Shown piece by piece: positions 23,461 to 33,003 of a stretch of DNA of 64,000 nt. The stretch's first letter is position 1. Every line of letters starts with the position of its first letter. The notes beneath the pieces are model-generated. The model saw nothing but the letters and a program-made list of their open reading frames with translations, was not told where the DNA came from and ran no database searches. A program made the position numbers and the translations under genes. Where the stretch lies: contig NZ_SJDM01000011.1 in NCBI RefSeq assembly GCF_004761865.1, positions 1 to 64,000 on the forward strand, written 5' to 3'. The DNA comes from Crenalkalicoccus roseus. GTDB lineage: Bacteria > Pseudomonadota > Alphaproteobacteria > Acetobacterales > Acetobacteraceae.

Positions 23461-25562
23461 TGCCCGCATCCGATGGTCGGGGCGCCGAACGGCGCGGAGA
23501 GCTGAATCGGATGCGCAGCGATGCGTACCGCATCGGCGTGGATGTCGGCGGCACCTTCACCGACGTGGTCGGCATCGCCGCGGACGGCACCGAGACGCTG
23601 GCCAAGGCCCCGAGCACGCCCGCCGACCAGAGCGAGGGCGTGATCGCCGGCCTCGGCAACCTGGCCGAGGCGCTCGGCCTGACGCTGGCGGAGCTGCTGC
23701 GGCGCACCGAGCGCATCGTGCACGGCACCACGGTCGCCACCAACGCGCTGCTGGAGCGCCGGGGCGCGAAGGCGGCGATGCTGACCACCGAGGGTCACCG
23801 CGACGTCATCGAGATGCGCGAGGGGCTGAAGCCGGAGCGCTACGACCTCCGCCTGCCCGCGCCCGAGCCGCTGGTGCCGCGCTCGCTGCGCCTGCCGGTG
23901 CGCGAGCGGCTGCGCGCCGATGGCGGGGTGGAGACGCCGCTCGACGCCGCCTCGCTGGACACCGCCATCGCCCGGCTGCGCGAGGCGGGGGCGGAGGCGG
24001 TCGCCATCTGCTTCCTGCATTCCTGGCGCGACCCGTCGCACGAGCAGGCGGCGGCGGAGGCGGTGGCGCGCGCGCTGCCCGGCGCCTACGTCACCTGCTC
24101 GGCCGAGGTGCTGCCGCAGATCAAGGAGTTCGAGCGCTTCTCCACCACGGCGGTGAACGCCTATGTCGGGCCGGCGGTGTCGCGCTACCTGGCGCGGCTC
24201 AAGGGGCGGCTGGAGGAGGCGGGATACCGGGGCACGCTCTTCGTCATCCTCTCCCATGGCGGCGTCGCGCCGGTGGAGGAGGCGGCGCGGCTCGCCGTCG
24301 GCACGGCGCTCTCGGGCCCCGCGGGCGGCGTGGCCGCGGCGGTGGCGCTGGCGCGGCAGGGGCTCGGCGGCGACCTCGTCACCTTCGACATGGGCGGCAC
24401 CTCCACCGACATCGCGCTGGTGGCGGGGGGCGAGGCGGCGCTCGGCCGCGGCCGCAGCGTCGGGGGCGAGCGGATCGCGCTGGAGAGCCTCGACATCGTG
24501 ACGCTCGGCGCGGGCGGCGGCTCCATCGCGCATCTCGGCCCGGGTGGCACCCTGCAGGTGGGGCCGCGCAGCGCCGGCGCCGTCCCCGGCCCCGCCTGCT
24601 ATGGCCAGGGAGGCACGGAGCCCACCGTCACCGACGCCAACCTGGTGCTCGGCTACCTCGACCCCGCGAACTTCCTCGGCGGCCGCAAGCGCCTCGACGC
24701 GGCGGCGGCGGAGCGCGCGGTGGCGGGGCTCGCGGCGCGCCTCGGCCTGGCGCCGGAGGCGTGCGCCGCCGGCATCCACCGCCTGGTGAACGCGCGCATG
24801 GCCGATGGGGTGCGTGTCGCCACGGTGCGGCGCGGCGTGGACCCGCGCGGCTTCGCCCTGCTCGGCTTCGGCGGCGCGGCGGGGCTGCACGCCACCGCCG
24901 TGGCGCGGGAGCTCGGCCTCAGGCGCGCCGTGGTGCCGCTGTTCGCGGCGGGGCTCTCCGCCTGGGGGATGCTGCAGTCCGACCTGCGCTACGAGGTCTC
25001 GCAGAGCGTCATCGGCGCCGGCGGCATGCCGGAGGACGCCGAGCTCCGCGCCCTGTTCGAGCGGCTGGAGCGCCAGGGCCGCGCCCGGATGGAGGGCTGG
25101 TACAGTGGCGAGGTCACGGCGCTGCGCGGCGCCGACATGCGCTATGGCGAGCAGGTGTTCGAGGTGGCGGTGCCGCTGGACGGCATCGCCTGGGACGGGC
25201 CGGATCTCGCCGGGCAGCTCCGCGCCGCCTTCCACGCCCGCCACCGTGCCCTCTTCACCTACGACCTGCCGGGGGAGGAGGTGGTGCTGGTGAATGCGCG
25301 CGTGGCCGTGGTGGGCCGCCTGCCGCAGCCCCCCGTCGCGGCGCGCCCCGCCGCGGCGCGTGCCGAGCCGGTGGCGCGCCGGCGCGTTTGGCTGGAGGAG
25401 GGGGTGGCGGAGGCGCCGGTGTTCCGCTTCGAGGCGCTGGCGCCGGACCAGGCGGTGCAGGGGCCGGCGCTGGTGGAGAGCGCCACCACCACCGTGCTGC
25501 TGCGCCCCGGCGATGCGGCGCGGATGGACGGTCGGGGGTGGCTGGACGTGGCGCTGGGCTGA
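23460..25562 (+). CDS. Hydantoinase A / oxoprolinase alpha-type subunit
   Basis: 700 residues. The actin-like ATPase domains show YRIGVDVGGTFTDVVGIA near the N-terminus, HGTTVATNALLERRGAKAA, the second phosphate loop TFDMGGTSTDIALVAGGEA and LGAGGGSIAHLGPGGTL. The subunit activates the lactam or amide with ATP for the B subunit. The ATG at 23460 forms TGATG with the HyuB stop and has GGGAGGG nine bases upstream. An alternative ATG at 23511 would remove 17 non-conserved residues and also has a GGAGAG. The order B then A is reversed relative to some hyu operons. Confidence 0.93.
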   Translation: MPASDGRGAERRGELNRMRSDAYRIGVDVGGTFTDVVGIAADGTETLAKAPSTPADQSEGVIAGLGNLAEALGLTLAELLRRTERIVHGTTVATNALLERRGAKAAMLTTEGHRDVIEMREGLKPERYDLRLPAPEPLVPRSLRLPVRERLRADGGVETPLDAASLDTAIARLREAGAEAVAICFLHSWRDPSHEQAAAEAVARALPGAYVTCSAEVLPQIKEFERFSTTAVNAYVGPAVSRYLARLKGRLEEAGYRGTLFVILSHGGVAPVEEAARLAVGTALSGPAGGVAAAVALARQGLGGDLVTFDMGGTSTDIALVAGGEAALGRGRSVGGERIALESLDIVTLGAGGGSIAHLGPGGTLQVGPRSAGAVPGPACYGQGGTEPTVTDANLVLGYLDPANFLGGRKRLDAAAAERAVAGLAARLGLAPEACAAGIHRLVNARMADGVRVATVRRGVDPRGFALLGFGGAAGLHATAVARELGLRRAVVPLFAAGLSAWGMLQSDLRYEVSQSVIGAGGMPEDAELRALFERLERQGRARMEGWYSGEVTALRGADMRYGEQVFEVAVPLDGIAWDGPDLAGQLRAAFHARHRALFTYDLPGEEVVLVNARVAVVGRLPQPPVAARPAAARAEPVARRRVWLEEGVAEAPVFRFEALAPDQAVQGPALVESATTTVLLRPGDAARMDGRGWLDVALG

Positions 25563-25592
25563 CCGCCCGCCACCTCCCGCGCCGCCGGGGAT

Positions 25593-25620
25593 CCGCCGCG
25601 GCGCCGGAACGCCGCGGCGG
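25593..25620. terminator. Bidirectional hairpin between convergent hyuA-type and katG genes
   Basis: A perfect 11-bp stem (ccgccgcggcg / cgccgcggcgg) with a 6-base loop, centred in the 70-bp space between the two convergent stops. It can serve either transcript. No run of T follows on either side, so action may need Rho. Confidence 0.6.
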
Positions 25621-25632
25621 CCGCCGGAGCGG

Positions 25633-27885
<2,253 letters not shown>

Positions 27886-27910
27886 CTAGGTGCGGGTGGC
27901 GATGGATGGA

Positions 27911-27957
27911 AACGGTTTTTTTTTCGTCGAATGCATCGAATGCGTCGATTGAAACCG
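27911..27957. promoter_or_regulatory. AT-rich katG upstream region with 9-bp tandem motif and inverted arms
   Basis: Within the divergent space, a nine-T run (27916-27924) is followed by three head-to-tail 9-mers: tcgaatgca (27927), tcgaatgcg (27936) and tcgattgaa (27945). The block is flanked by inverted 7-mers acggttt and aaaccgt. It is far more AT-rich than its surroundings and lies 60-105 bases upstream of the katG ATG, where an activator or repressor would bind. No OxyR or Fur consensus is evident to me. Confidence 0.4.
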
Positions 27958-28059
27958 TCGCGCCAAGCGCAGCGGCGGCGCTGCCGGCCGTCGGCCGGGC
28001 TTGCCAGCCTCCCGCCGCCGCGCTCCGCTGCGCGGCGACACCGAGGGAGGGATCGCCTC

Positions 28060-28950
28060 ATGACCAGGCTCGCCACCATCGCCGACGCCCAGGGGCCGCG
28101 TGTCGGCGCCGTGCTGGAGGAGGGCCGCGTGCTCGACCTCTGCGCCGCCGGCCTCGCCGCCGCCGCCGACATGGTCGGGCTGATCGAGGCGGGGCCGGAG
28201 GCCTGGGCGCAGGCGAAGCGCCTCGCCGCGCAGCCGCCCCCGGGCGCGGTGCTGCCGCTGGTGGCGGTCAGGCTGCTCGCGCCCATCCCCCGGCCGCGGC
28301 GCAACGTGTTCTGCGTCGGCCGCAACTACATGGACCATGTGGCGGAGGGCGACCGCACCCGCGGCATCACCCAGTCCGAGGTGCCGAAATACCCGCAATT
28401 CTTCACCAAGGCCCCGGACTGCGTGATCGGGCCGGAGGAGACGATCCCGCCGCACGCCGGCGTGACGCGGTGGCTCGACTACGAGGTGGAACTCGCCCTC
28501 GTCATCGGCCGGGAGGGGCGCGACATCCCGCGGGAGCGGGCGCTCGACCACGTGTTCGGCTGGACCATCGGCAACGACGTGACGGGGCGCGACCTGCAGC
28601 GCCGCCACGGCCAGTGGTTCAAGGGCAAGTCGCTCGACCGCTCCTGCCCGCTCGGCCCCTGGATCGTGCCGGCGGACGAGCTGGACGCGCTCGCCACCGG
28701 CATCCGCCTCTGGGTGAACGGAGAGAAGCGGCAGGACAGCCACACCTCGAAGATGATCTTCGACGTGAAGGAGATCATCCACCAGCTTTCCCTCGGCTTC
28801 ACCCTGAAGCCCGGCGACGTGGTGCTGACCGGCACGCCGGAGGGCGTGGGCTACGCCATGCAGCCGCCGCGGACGCTGCAGCCCGGCGACGTGGTGGAGT
28901 GCGAGATCGACGGCATCGGCCGCCTGCGCAACCGCGTGGCGGAGGGCTGA
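28060..28950 (+). CDS. Fumarylacetoacetate hydrolase (FAH) family protein
   Basis: 296 residues. A small N-terminal domain precedes the FAH fold with NVFCVGRNYMDHV, the metal-binding acidic residues in RWLDYEVELALVIGREG and IGNDVTGRDLQRRH, KGKSLDRSCPLGPWIV and VVLTGTPEGVG. Members hydrolyse or decarboxylate acylpyruvates and related 1,3-diketo acids with Mg2+. Possible roles include fumarylpyruvate hydrolase for the gentisate pathway (dioxygenase at 11374) or 2-hydroxyhepta-2,4-diene-1,7-dioate isomerase. GGGAGGGATCGCC precedes the ATG. It is monocistronic. Confidence 0.92.
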   Translation: MTRLATIADAQGPRVGAVLEEGRVLDLCAAGLAAAADMVGLIEAGPEAWAQAKRLAAQPPPGAVLPLVAVRLLAPIPRPRRNVFCVGRNYMDHVAEGDRTRGITQSEVPKYPQFFTKAPDCVIGPEETIPPHAGVTRWLDYEVELALVIGREGRDIPRERALDHVFGWTIGNDVTGRDLQRRHGQWFKGKSLDRSCPLGPWIVPADELDALATGIRLWVNGEKRQDSHTSKMIFDVKEIIHQLSLGFTLKPGDVVLTGTPEGVGYAMQPPRTLQPGDVVECEIDGIGRLRNRVAEG

Positions 28951-29030
28951 ACGCGCGCCCGGCGCGGGACGGAGCGCCGCCTCCTCCTGGGGCGAAACCG
29001 CGCTTCCGGCCGTCTGCGATCCGTCCTGGA

Positions 29031-29126
29031 GCGGATCCTGTTCAGGTGGCCTCACCTGAACGGGTGAAGAGGCTCGCACACCCAATGAGCCAGGGCATTC
29101 GCCGTGAGCCAGGCCGAACGGAAAAT
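29031..29126 (+). repeat. Interspersed palindromic intergenic repeat, copy B
   Basis: Located between the FAH gene and the stop codon of gdx, starting 80 bases after the FAH stop and ending 3 bases before the gdx stop. The hairpin is formed by tcctgttcaggtg and cacctgaacggg around a short loop. It is followed by tgaagaggctcgcaca, then gtgagccaggccgaacgg. Its right edge, ttctag, supplies the region of the gdx stop codon on the opposite strand. Confidence 0.85.
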
Positions 29127-29129
29127 CTT

Positions 29130-29444
29130 CTAGCCCGCCAGCTTCAGGCCGATGATCCCGGTGAGGATCAGGCCGATGCAGGCGAGGCGCGCCGGCGTCG
29201 CCGCCTCACCGAAGAGCAGGATGCCGAGCAGCGCCGTGCCGGCGGCACCGATGCCGGTCCAGATCGCGTAGGCGGTGCCGAGCGGCAGGGTGCGCAGCGC
29301 CAGGCCGAGCAGGAGCAGGCTGAGCGCCATGCTCCCCGCCGTCAGCAGCGACGGCACGAGGCGGGTGAAGCCCGCCGAATACTTCAGCCCGACTGCCCAG
29401 CCGATCTCCAGCAGGCCGGCCAGCAGCAGGACGACCCAGGCCAT
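29130..29444 (-). CDS. gdx: Guanidinium exporter Gdx (SugE-type SMR protein)
   Basis: 104 residues with four membrane helices, the standard small-multidrug-resistance size. Gdx-type residues are present: central E13 ([12 protein letters not shown]), W16, S42, Y59 and W62 ([19 protein letters not shown]). These distinguish the guanidinium/H+ antiporters (formerly SugE) from EmrE-type drug pumps. It works as a dual-topology homodimer in the inner membrane. A guanidine-II riboswitch lies directly upstream, which independently supports the function. Shine-Dalgarno GAGGGAGG lies 7 bases before the ATG. Confidence 0.95.
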   Translation of the reverse strand: MAWVVLLLAGLLEIGWAVGLKYSAGFTRLVPSLLTAGSMALSLLLLGLALRTLPLGTAYAIWTGIGAAGTALLGILLFGEAATPARLACIGLILTGIIGLKLAG

Positions 29445-29467
29445 CACGGAGCCTCCCTCGGGTCCGT

Positions 29468-29519
29468 GGCAGGGTCGTCCCCACCGGAATGATGAACGGG
29501 CGAGGTCGTCCACGCCCGC
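29468..29519 (-). promoter_or_regulatory. Guanidine-II riboswitch (mini-ykkC) controlling gdx
   Basis: On the minus strand there are two successive hairpins with identical ACGA tetraloops. The distal one (29519-29496) pairs gcgggcgtgg with cctcgcccgt, with one internal mismatch. The proximal one (29485-29468) pairs ggtgggg with ccctgcc. Ten bases separate them, and the gdx ribosome-binding site starts 7-8 bases after the second. Two ACGR-loop stems in front of an SMR gene is the defining architecture of the guanidine-II class. Guanidine clamps the two loops together and exposes the ribosome-binding site. Known class, recognised here by eye. Confidence 0.9.
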
Positions 29520-29547
29520 CCGGCAGATGGGGCCGCGCGGGGCGCGG

Positions 29548-30189
29548 TCAAGCCGTCGGGCGCAGCGGCCGGGCCGGCACGCCGCCCACCACCGCCCCCT
29601 CGGGCACGTCCCCGACCACCGCCGCGCCGGCCCCGACCACGGCGCCGGCGCCGATCGCCACGCCGGGGCGGCAGCACGCCCCGGCGCCGACCAGCGCCCC
29701 CTCCCCCAGCCGCACCCCGCCGGGCAGCACCGCGCCGGGGCCGACATGCGCCGCCTCGCCCACCTCCGCATCGTGCTCGACGACGGCGCCGCTGTTGACG
29801 ATGGCGAGCCGCCCGATGCGGACGCCGGCGCCGAGCACGGCGCGCGGCAGCACCACCGCCCCCTCCTCCACCACGGCGCTGCGCGCCCGCACCGCCGAGG
29901 GATGCACCAGCGCCGGCAGCGCGAAGCCGAGCGCGGCAAGGCGCGCCGCCGCCGCGCGCCGCGCCGCGTTCTCGCCGAGCGCCGCCACGGCGAGGCGGAT
30001 CCCCGCCGCCCGCAGCCCCGGCAGCGCCGCCTCGGTGCCGAGCACCGGCAGGCCGAGCACCGCCTCCGCCCGCGGCGCCGCGTCCACCACGCCGATCGGG
30101 GCATAGGCGGGCAGGTCGCGCAGCAGCTCGATCAGCGCCCGCCCGTGCCCTCCCGCGCCGAGCACCACCACCGCCTCCGTCATCGCCAT
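29548..30189 (-). CDS. NeuD/PglD-type sugar O- or N-acyltransferase (left-handed beta-helix)
   Basis: 213 residues. The N-terminal nucleotide-like domain has [20 protein letters not shown] and a [18 protein letters not shown] segment. From about residue 90 a hexapeptide-repeat beta-helix follows ([20 protein letters not shown], then [20 protein letters not shown]), ending in [20 protein letters not shown]. This is the NeuD/PglD layout for acetylating nucleotide sugars with acetyl-CoA. ATGs at 30189 and 30183 are both possible; the first fits a GAGGGCGGG site. There is no adjacent sugar-biosynthesis gene. Its stop lies 28 bases before the riboswitch, so gdx could receive read-through. Confidence 0.85.
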   Translation of the reverse strand: MAMTEAVVVLGAGGHGRALIELLRDLPAYAPIGVVDAAPRAEAVLGLPVLGTEAALPGLRAAGIRLAVAALGENAARRAAAARLAALGFALPALVHPSAVRARSAVVEEGAVVLPRAVLGAGVRIGRLAIVNSGAVVEHDAEVGEAAHVGPGAVLPGGVRLGEGALVGAGACCRPGVAIGAGAVVGAGAAVVGDVPEGAVVGGVPARPLRPTA

Positions 30190-30339
30190 CCCGCCCTCAA
30201 CCGCCGCGCGATTGTGCCGGAGGCCGGCCGGCGCCGCCACGCCCCGGCGCCGGCCGACGTTGGCGAAGCGGCCCCGCCGCCCGATATTGCCCGTTCCAGC
30301 CATCCCATCAGCCAGACCGTCGGAGCGGACCCGCAAGGC

Positions 30340-31314
30340 ATGGACACCAGCGAATGGGAGATCCCGCCGGAGCTGCAGCCGGATCCCTCCGACTACGGCT
30401 TCGACCTCGACCAGGCCCTGACCGCCGTGGTGGGCGTGAAGGCGATGATCCCGCCGGACGGCTTCACGGCGCAGACCCTCGGCACGGAGCGGATCGGCAG
30501 CGGGGTGGTGATCCGCTCCGACGGGCTGGTCGCCACCATCGGCTACCTGGTGACCGAGGCGGAGACGATCTGGCTCACCACCCATGACGGCCGCGCCGTT
30601 CCCGGCCACGCCCTCGCCTACGACTTCGAGACCGGCTTCGGCCTGATCCAGGCGCTGGGGCGGCTGAACCTGCCGGCGCTGAAGCTGGAGGACGGCAAGG
30701 CGCCGCGGCCCGGTGATGCGGCGGTGCTGGCCAGCGCCGGCGGGCGCAGGCACGCGCTGCGCTGCACCGTCGCGGCGCGGCAGGAATTCGCCGGCTACTG
30801 GGAATACCTGCTGGAGGAGGCGATCTTCACCGCCCCCGCCCACCCCTCCTGGGGCGGGGCGGGGCTGATCGGGGGCGACGGCCGGCTGCTCGGCATCGGC
30901 TCCCTCGTCATGCAGCAGCAGGACGGCAAGGGGCGGCGCATCGATCTCAACATGGTGGTGCCGGCCAGCCTGCTGCCGCCGATCCTCGACGACCTGCTGG
31001 CCTACGGGCGGGTGAACCGGCCGGCGCGGCCCTGGCTCGGCCTCTACGCCACCGAGGACGAGACCGGCGTGGTGGTCAGCTCCATGGCGCGCAACGGCCC
31101 GGCGCAGCAGGCGGGACTCGAGGAGGGCGACCGCGTGGTGGCGGTGGGCGGCACCCGCATCGGCGACCTGCCCGGGCTGTGGCGCGCCGTCTGGGCCTCG
31201 GGCAACGCCGGCTGCCGGGTGCGGCTGACCATCGCCCGCGACGGCGGCATGCAGGAGGTGGTGCTGCGCTCGGCGGACCGCCGCGCCTTCCTCAAGGCGC
31301 CGCGGCTGCACTGA
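30340..31314 (+). CDS. HtrA/DegP-like protein with PDZ domain and lost catalytic triad
   Basis: 324 residues: trypsin-like domain (about 25-215) plus one PDZ domain (about 228-310: RPWLGLYATEDETGVVVSSM, GLEEGDRVVAVGGTRIGDLP). The protease motifs can be lined up but all three catalytic residues are changed. GSGVVIRSDGLVATIGYLV has Y69 where the family has His (TNNHVV). DFETGFGLIQ has G99 where Asp is expected (DxxTDLAvL). PSWGGAGLIG replaces GNSGGPL, losing Ser. There is no signal peptide, so it may act inside the cell. It is coupled by TGATG to a D-aminopeptidase-like gene. Probably a pseudoenzyme with a peptide-binding or scaffolding role (inference). Confidence 0.82.
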   Translation: MDTSEWEIPPELQPDPSDYGFDLDQALTAVVGVKAMIPPDGFTAQTLGTERIGSGVVIRSDGLVATIGYLVTEAETIWLTTHDGRAVPGHALAYDFETGFGLIQALGRLNLPALKLEDGKAPRPGDAAVLASAGGRRHALRCTVAARQEFAGYWEYLLEEAIFTAPAHPSWGGAGLIGGDGRLLGIGSLVMQQQDGKGRRIDLNMVVPASLLPPILDDLLAYGRVNRPARPWLGLYATEDETGVVVSSMARNGPAQQAGLEEGDRVVAVGGTRIGDLPGLWRAVWASGNAGCRVRLTIARDGGMQEVVLRSADRRAFLKAPRLH

Positions 31315-32924
31315 TGGCGGAGCTCGGCCTGCTCGCGCTGCGCCGCGCGGCGCGGCGCCTGCTCGCCCCCTTCGAGGGTGCGCGCGCGCCCGGGGCCGCC
31401 CTCGGCCTGGTACGCGGCGGCGCGCTGGTGCTGCACGAGGGCGCGGGGATGGCCAGCATCGAGCTCGGCGTGCCGATCGGGCCGGAGACCTGCTTCCGCA
31501 TCGCCTCGGTCAGCAAGCAGTTCACCTGCGCCGCCATCCTGCTGCTGGCGCGGGAGGGGCGCCTCTCTCCCGAGGACGACATCCGCGCCCACCTGCCGGA
31601 GCTGCCCGACCTCCGCGCCCGCATCACCCTCGACCACCTGATGCGCAACACCTCCGGCCTGCGCGACGTGCTGGAGCTGATGCGCATGGGCGGGGCCGAC
31701 CTCTCGCAGCCCTGCGGCACGGAGCACCTCCTCGCCGCCATCCTCCGCCAGCGCGGGCTGAACTTCCCGCCCGGCAGCCGCTTCCTCTACTCCAACACCG
31801 GCTTCCTGCTGCTCGGCCAGGTGGTGGAGCGGGTGGCGGGCGAGCCCCTCGGCGCCTTCCTGGAGCGGCGCATCCTCCTCCCCCTCGGCATGACGCGCAC
31901 GCGCCTGACGCCGGAGGCGGAAGCGGTGGTGCCCGGCCTCGCCACCGGCTACCTGCCGCGCGAGGGGGGCTTCGTCCAGGCACGGCACGGCTTCCCCCTC
32001 GGCGGCGAGGGTGGCCTCGTCTCCTGTGTCGAGGACCTGGCGCTGTGGGACCGGGCGCTGGCGACGGGCCATGTCATCGGCCGCGACCTCGCCGAGGCGC
32101 TGACGATGCAGGCGCCCTTCGCCAACGGGCGGATGAACCGCTACGCGCGCGGCCTGGAGGTGGGGGAGTATCGCGGGCTGCGCACCGTGGACCATGGCGG
32201 GCTGTGGCCCGGCTTCCGCAGCGCCTTCCTGCGCGTGCCGGACCTGTCGCTGACGGTGATCGCCCTCGCCAACCATGGCGGCGTCGATCCGCACCTGCTG
32301 GCGCAGCAGCTCCTCGACGCGGCGGTGGAGGGGCTGCCCGGCGTGCGCCCCGCCCCCGCCCCGCCGCCGCGCGCCGCGCTCGAGCCGCTGCTCGGGCGCT
32401 GGATCGAGCCGGAGACCGCGACCACGCTCGAATTCTCCCTGACCGGGGCGGGCGAGCTGCAGGCGGTGCAGCACGGCGTCCCCTTCGCCCTGGTGCCGAC
32501 GGGCGACGGGCGCCTCACCGCCCGCCGCGGCGGCTTCCCCTTCCTCGTCGCCCCGCCCGAGGGCGGGGAGCTGGTGGTGGAGACCAGCGCCGGCACCCTC
32601 TCCCGCTTCCGCCGCGCCCCGGAGGGGGCGGCGCTGCCCGCCGACCTCGCCGGCCCCTGGCGCTGCGCCGAGCTCGACGCGGCGTGGAGCATCGCGCCGG
32701 AGGGTGGGGAGATGGCGGCGCGGGTCCGCGGCCCGCTGGTCTCCGCCGGGCCGTGGCGGATCACCCCCGTCGCCCCGGACGCCTTCCGGGTGCACGTCCC
32801 GGGCACGCTGTTCCCGGGCTGGCTGGACGGGCGGGTGCTGCGCGACGCCGCCGGGCGGGCCGAGGCGCTCTCGGTCAGCGGCGGCCGCGCCCGCGACCTG
32901 CGCTTCGCGCGGGAGCCGGCCTGA
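31314..32924 (+). CDS. D-aminopeptidase-like serine hydrolase (class C beta-lactamase fold)
   Basis: 536 residues, close to the 520 of Ochrobactrum D-aminopeptidase. The penicillin-binding-like domain has the nucleophile S65 and K68 in IASVSKQFT, Y159-S-N in FLYSNTGFLLLGQV and the third motif H294-G-G. Spacing agrees with Ser62/Lys65/Tyr153/His287 of that enzyme. About 180 residues follow (350-536), consistent with its two lipocalin-like beta-barrel domains that cover the active site. The expected reaction is removal of N-terminal D-amino acids from peptides or esters. No signal peptide. The start overlaps the stop of the pseudoprotease gene by one base. Confidence 0.85.
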   Translation: MAELGLLALRRAARRLLAPFEGARAPGAALGLVRGGALVLHEGAGMASIELGVPIGPETCFRIASVSKQFTCAAILLLAREGRLSPEDDIRAHLPELPDLRARITLDHLMRNTSGLRDVLELMRMGGADLSQPCGTEHLLAAILRQRGLNFPPGSRFLYSNTGFLLLGQVVERVAGEPLGAFLERRILLPLGMTRTRLTPEAEAVVPGLATGYLPREGGFVQARHGFPLGGEGGLVSCVEDLALWDRALATGHVIGRDLAEALTMQAPFANGRMNRYARGLEVGEYRGLRTVDHGGLWPGFRSAFLRVPDLSLTVIALANHGGVDPHLLAQQLLDAAVEGLPGVRPAPAPPPRAALEPLLGRWIEPETATTLEFSLTGAGELQAVQHGVPFALVPTGDGRLTARRGGFPFLVAPPEGGELVVETSAGTLSRFRRAPEGAALPADLAGPWRCAELDAAWSIAPEGGEMAARVRGPLVSAGPWRITPVAPDAFRVHVPGTLFPGWLDGRVLRDAAGRAEALSVSGGRARDLRFAREPA

Positions 32925-33003
32925 ACAGGACCCGGCCGGGGGGAATGCATCCCCCGCCGCCTGTGGCACAGTGCCGGCAGGGAACAGGGGCGGAGGAAGC
33001 GGC

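Noticed and set aside
27906-28058. Short plus-strand frame starting at 27906 in the katG upstream region
   Set aside because: No ribosome-binding site, starts within the T-run and AT-rich operator-like region, and codon usage is not coding-like until the FAH start.
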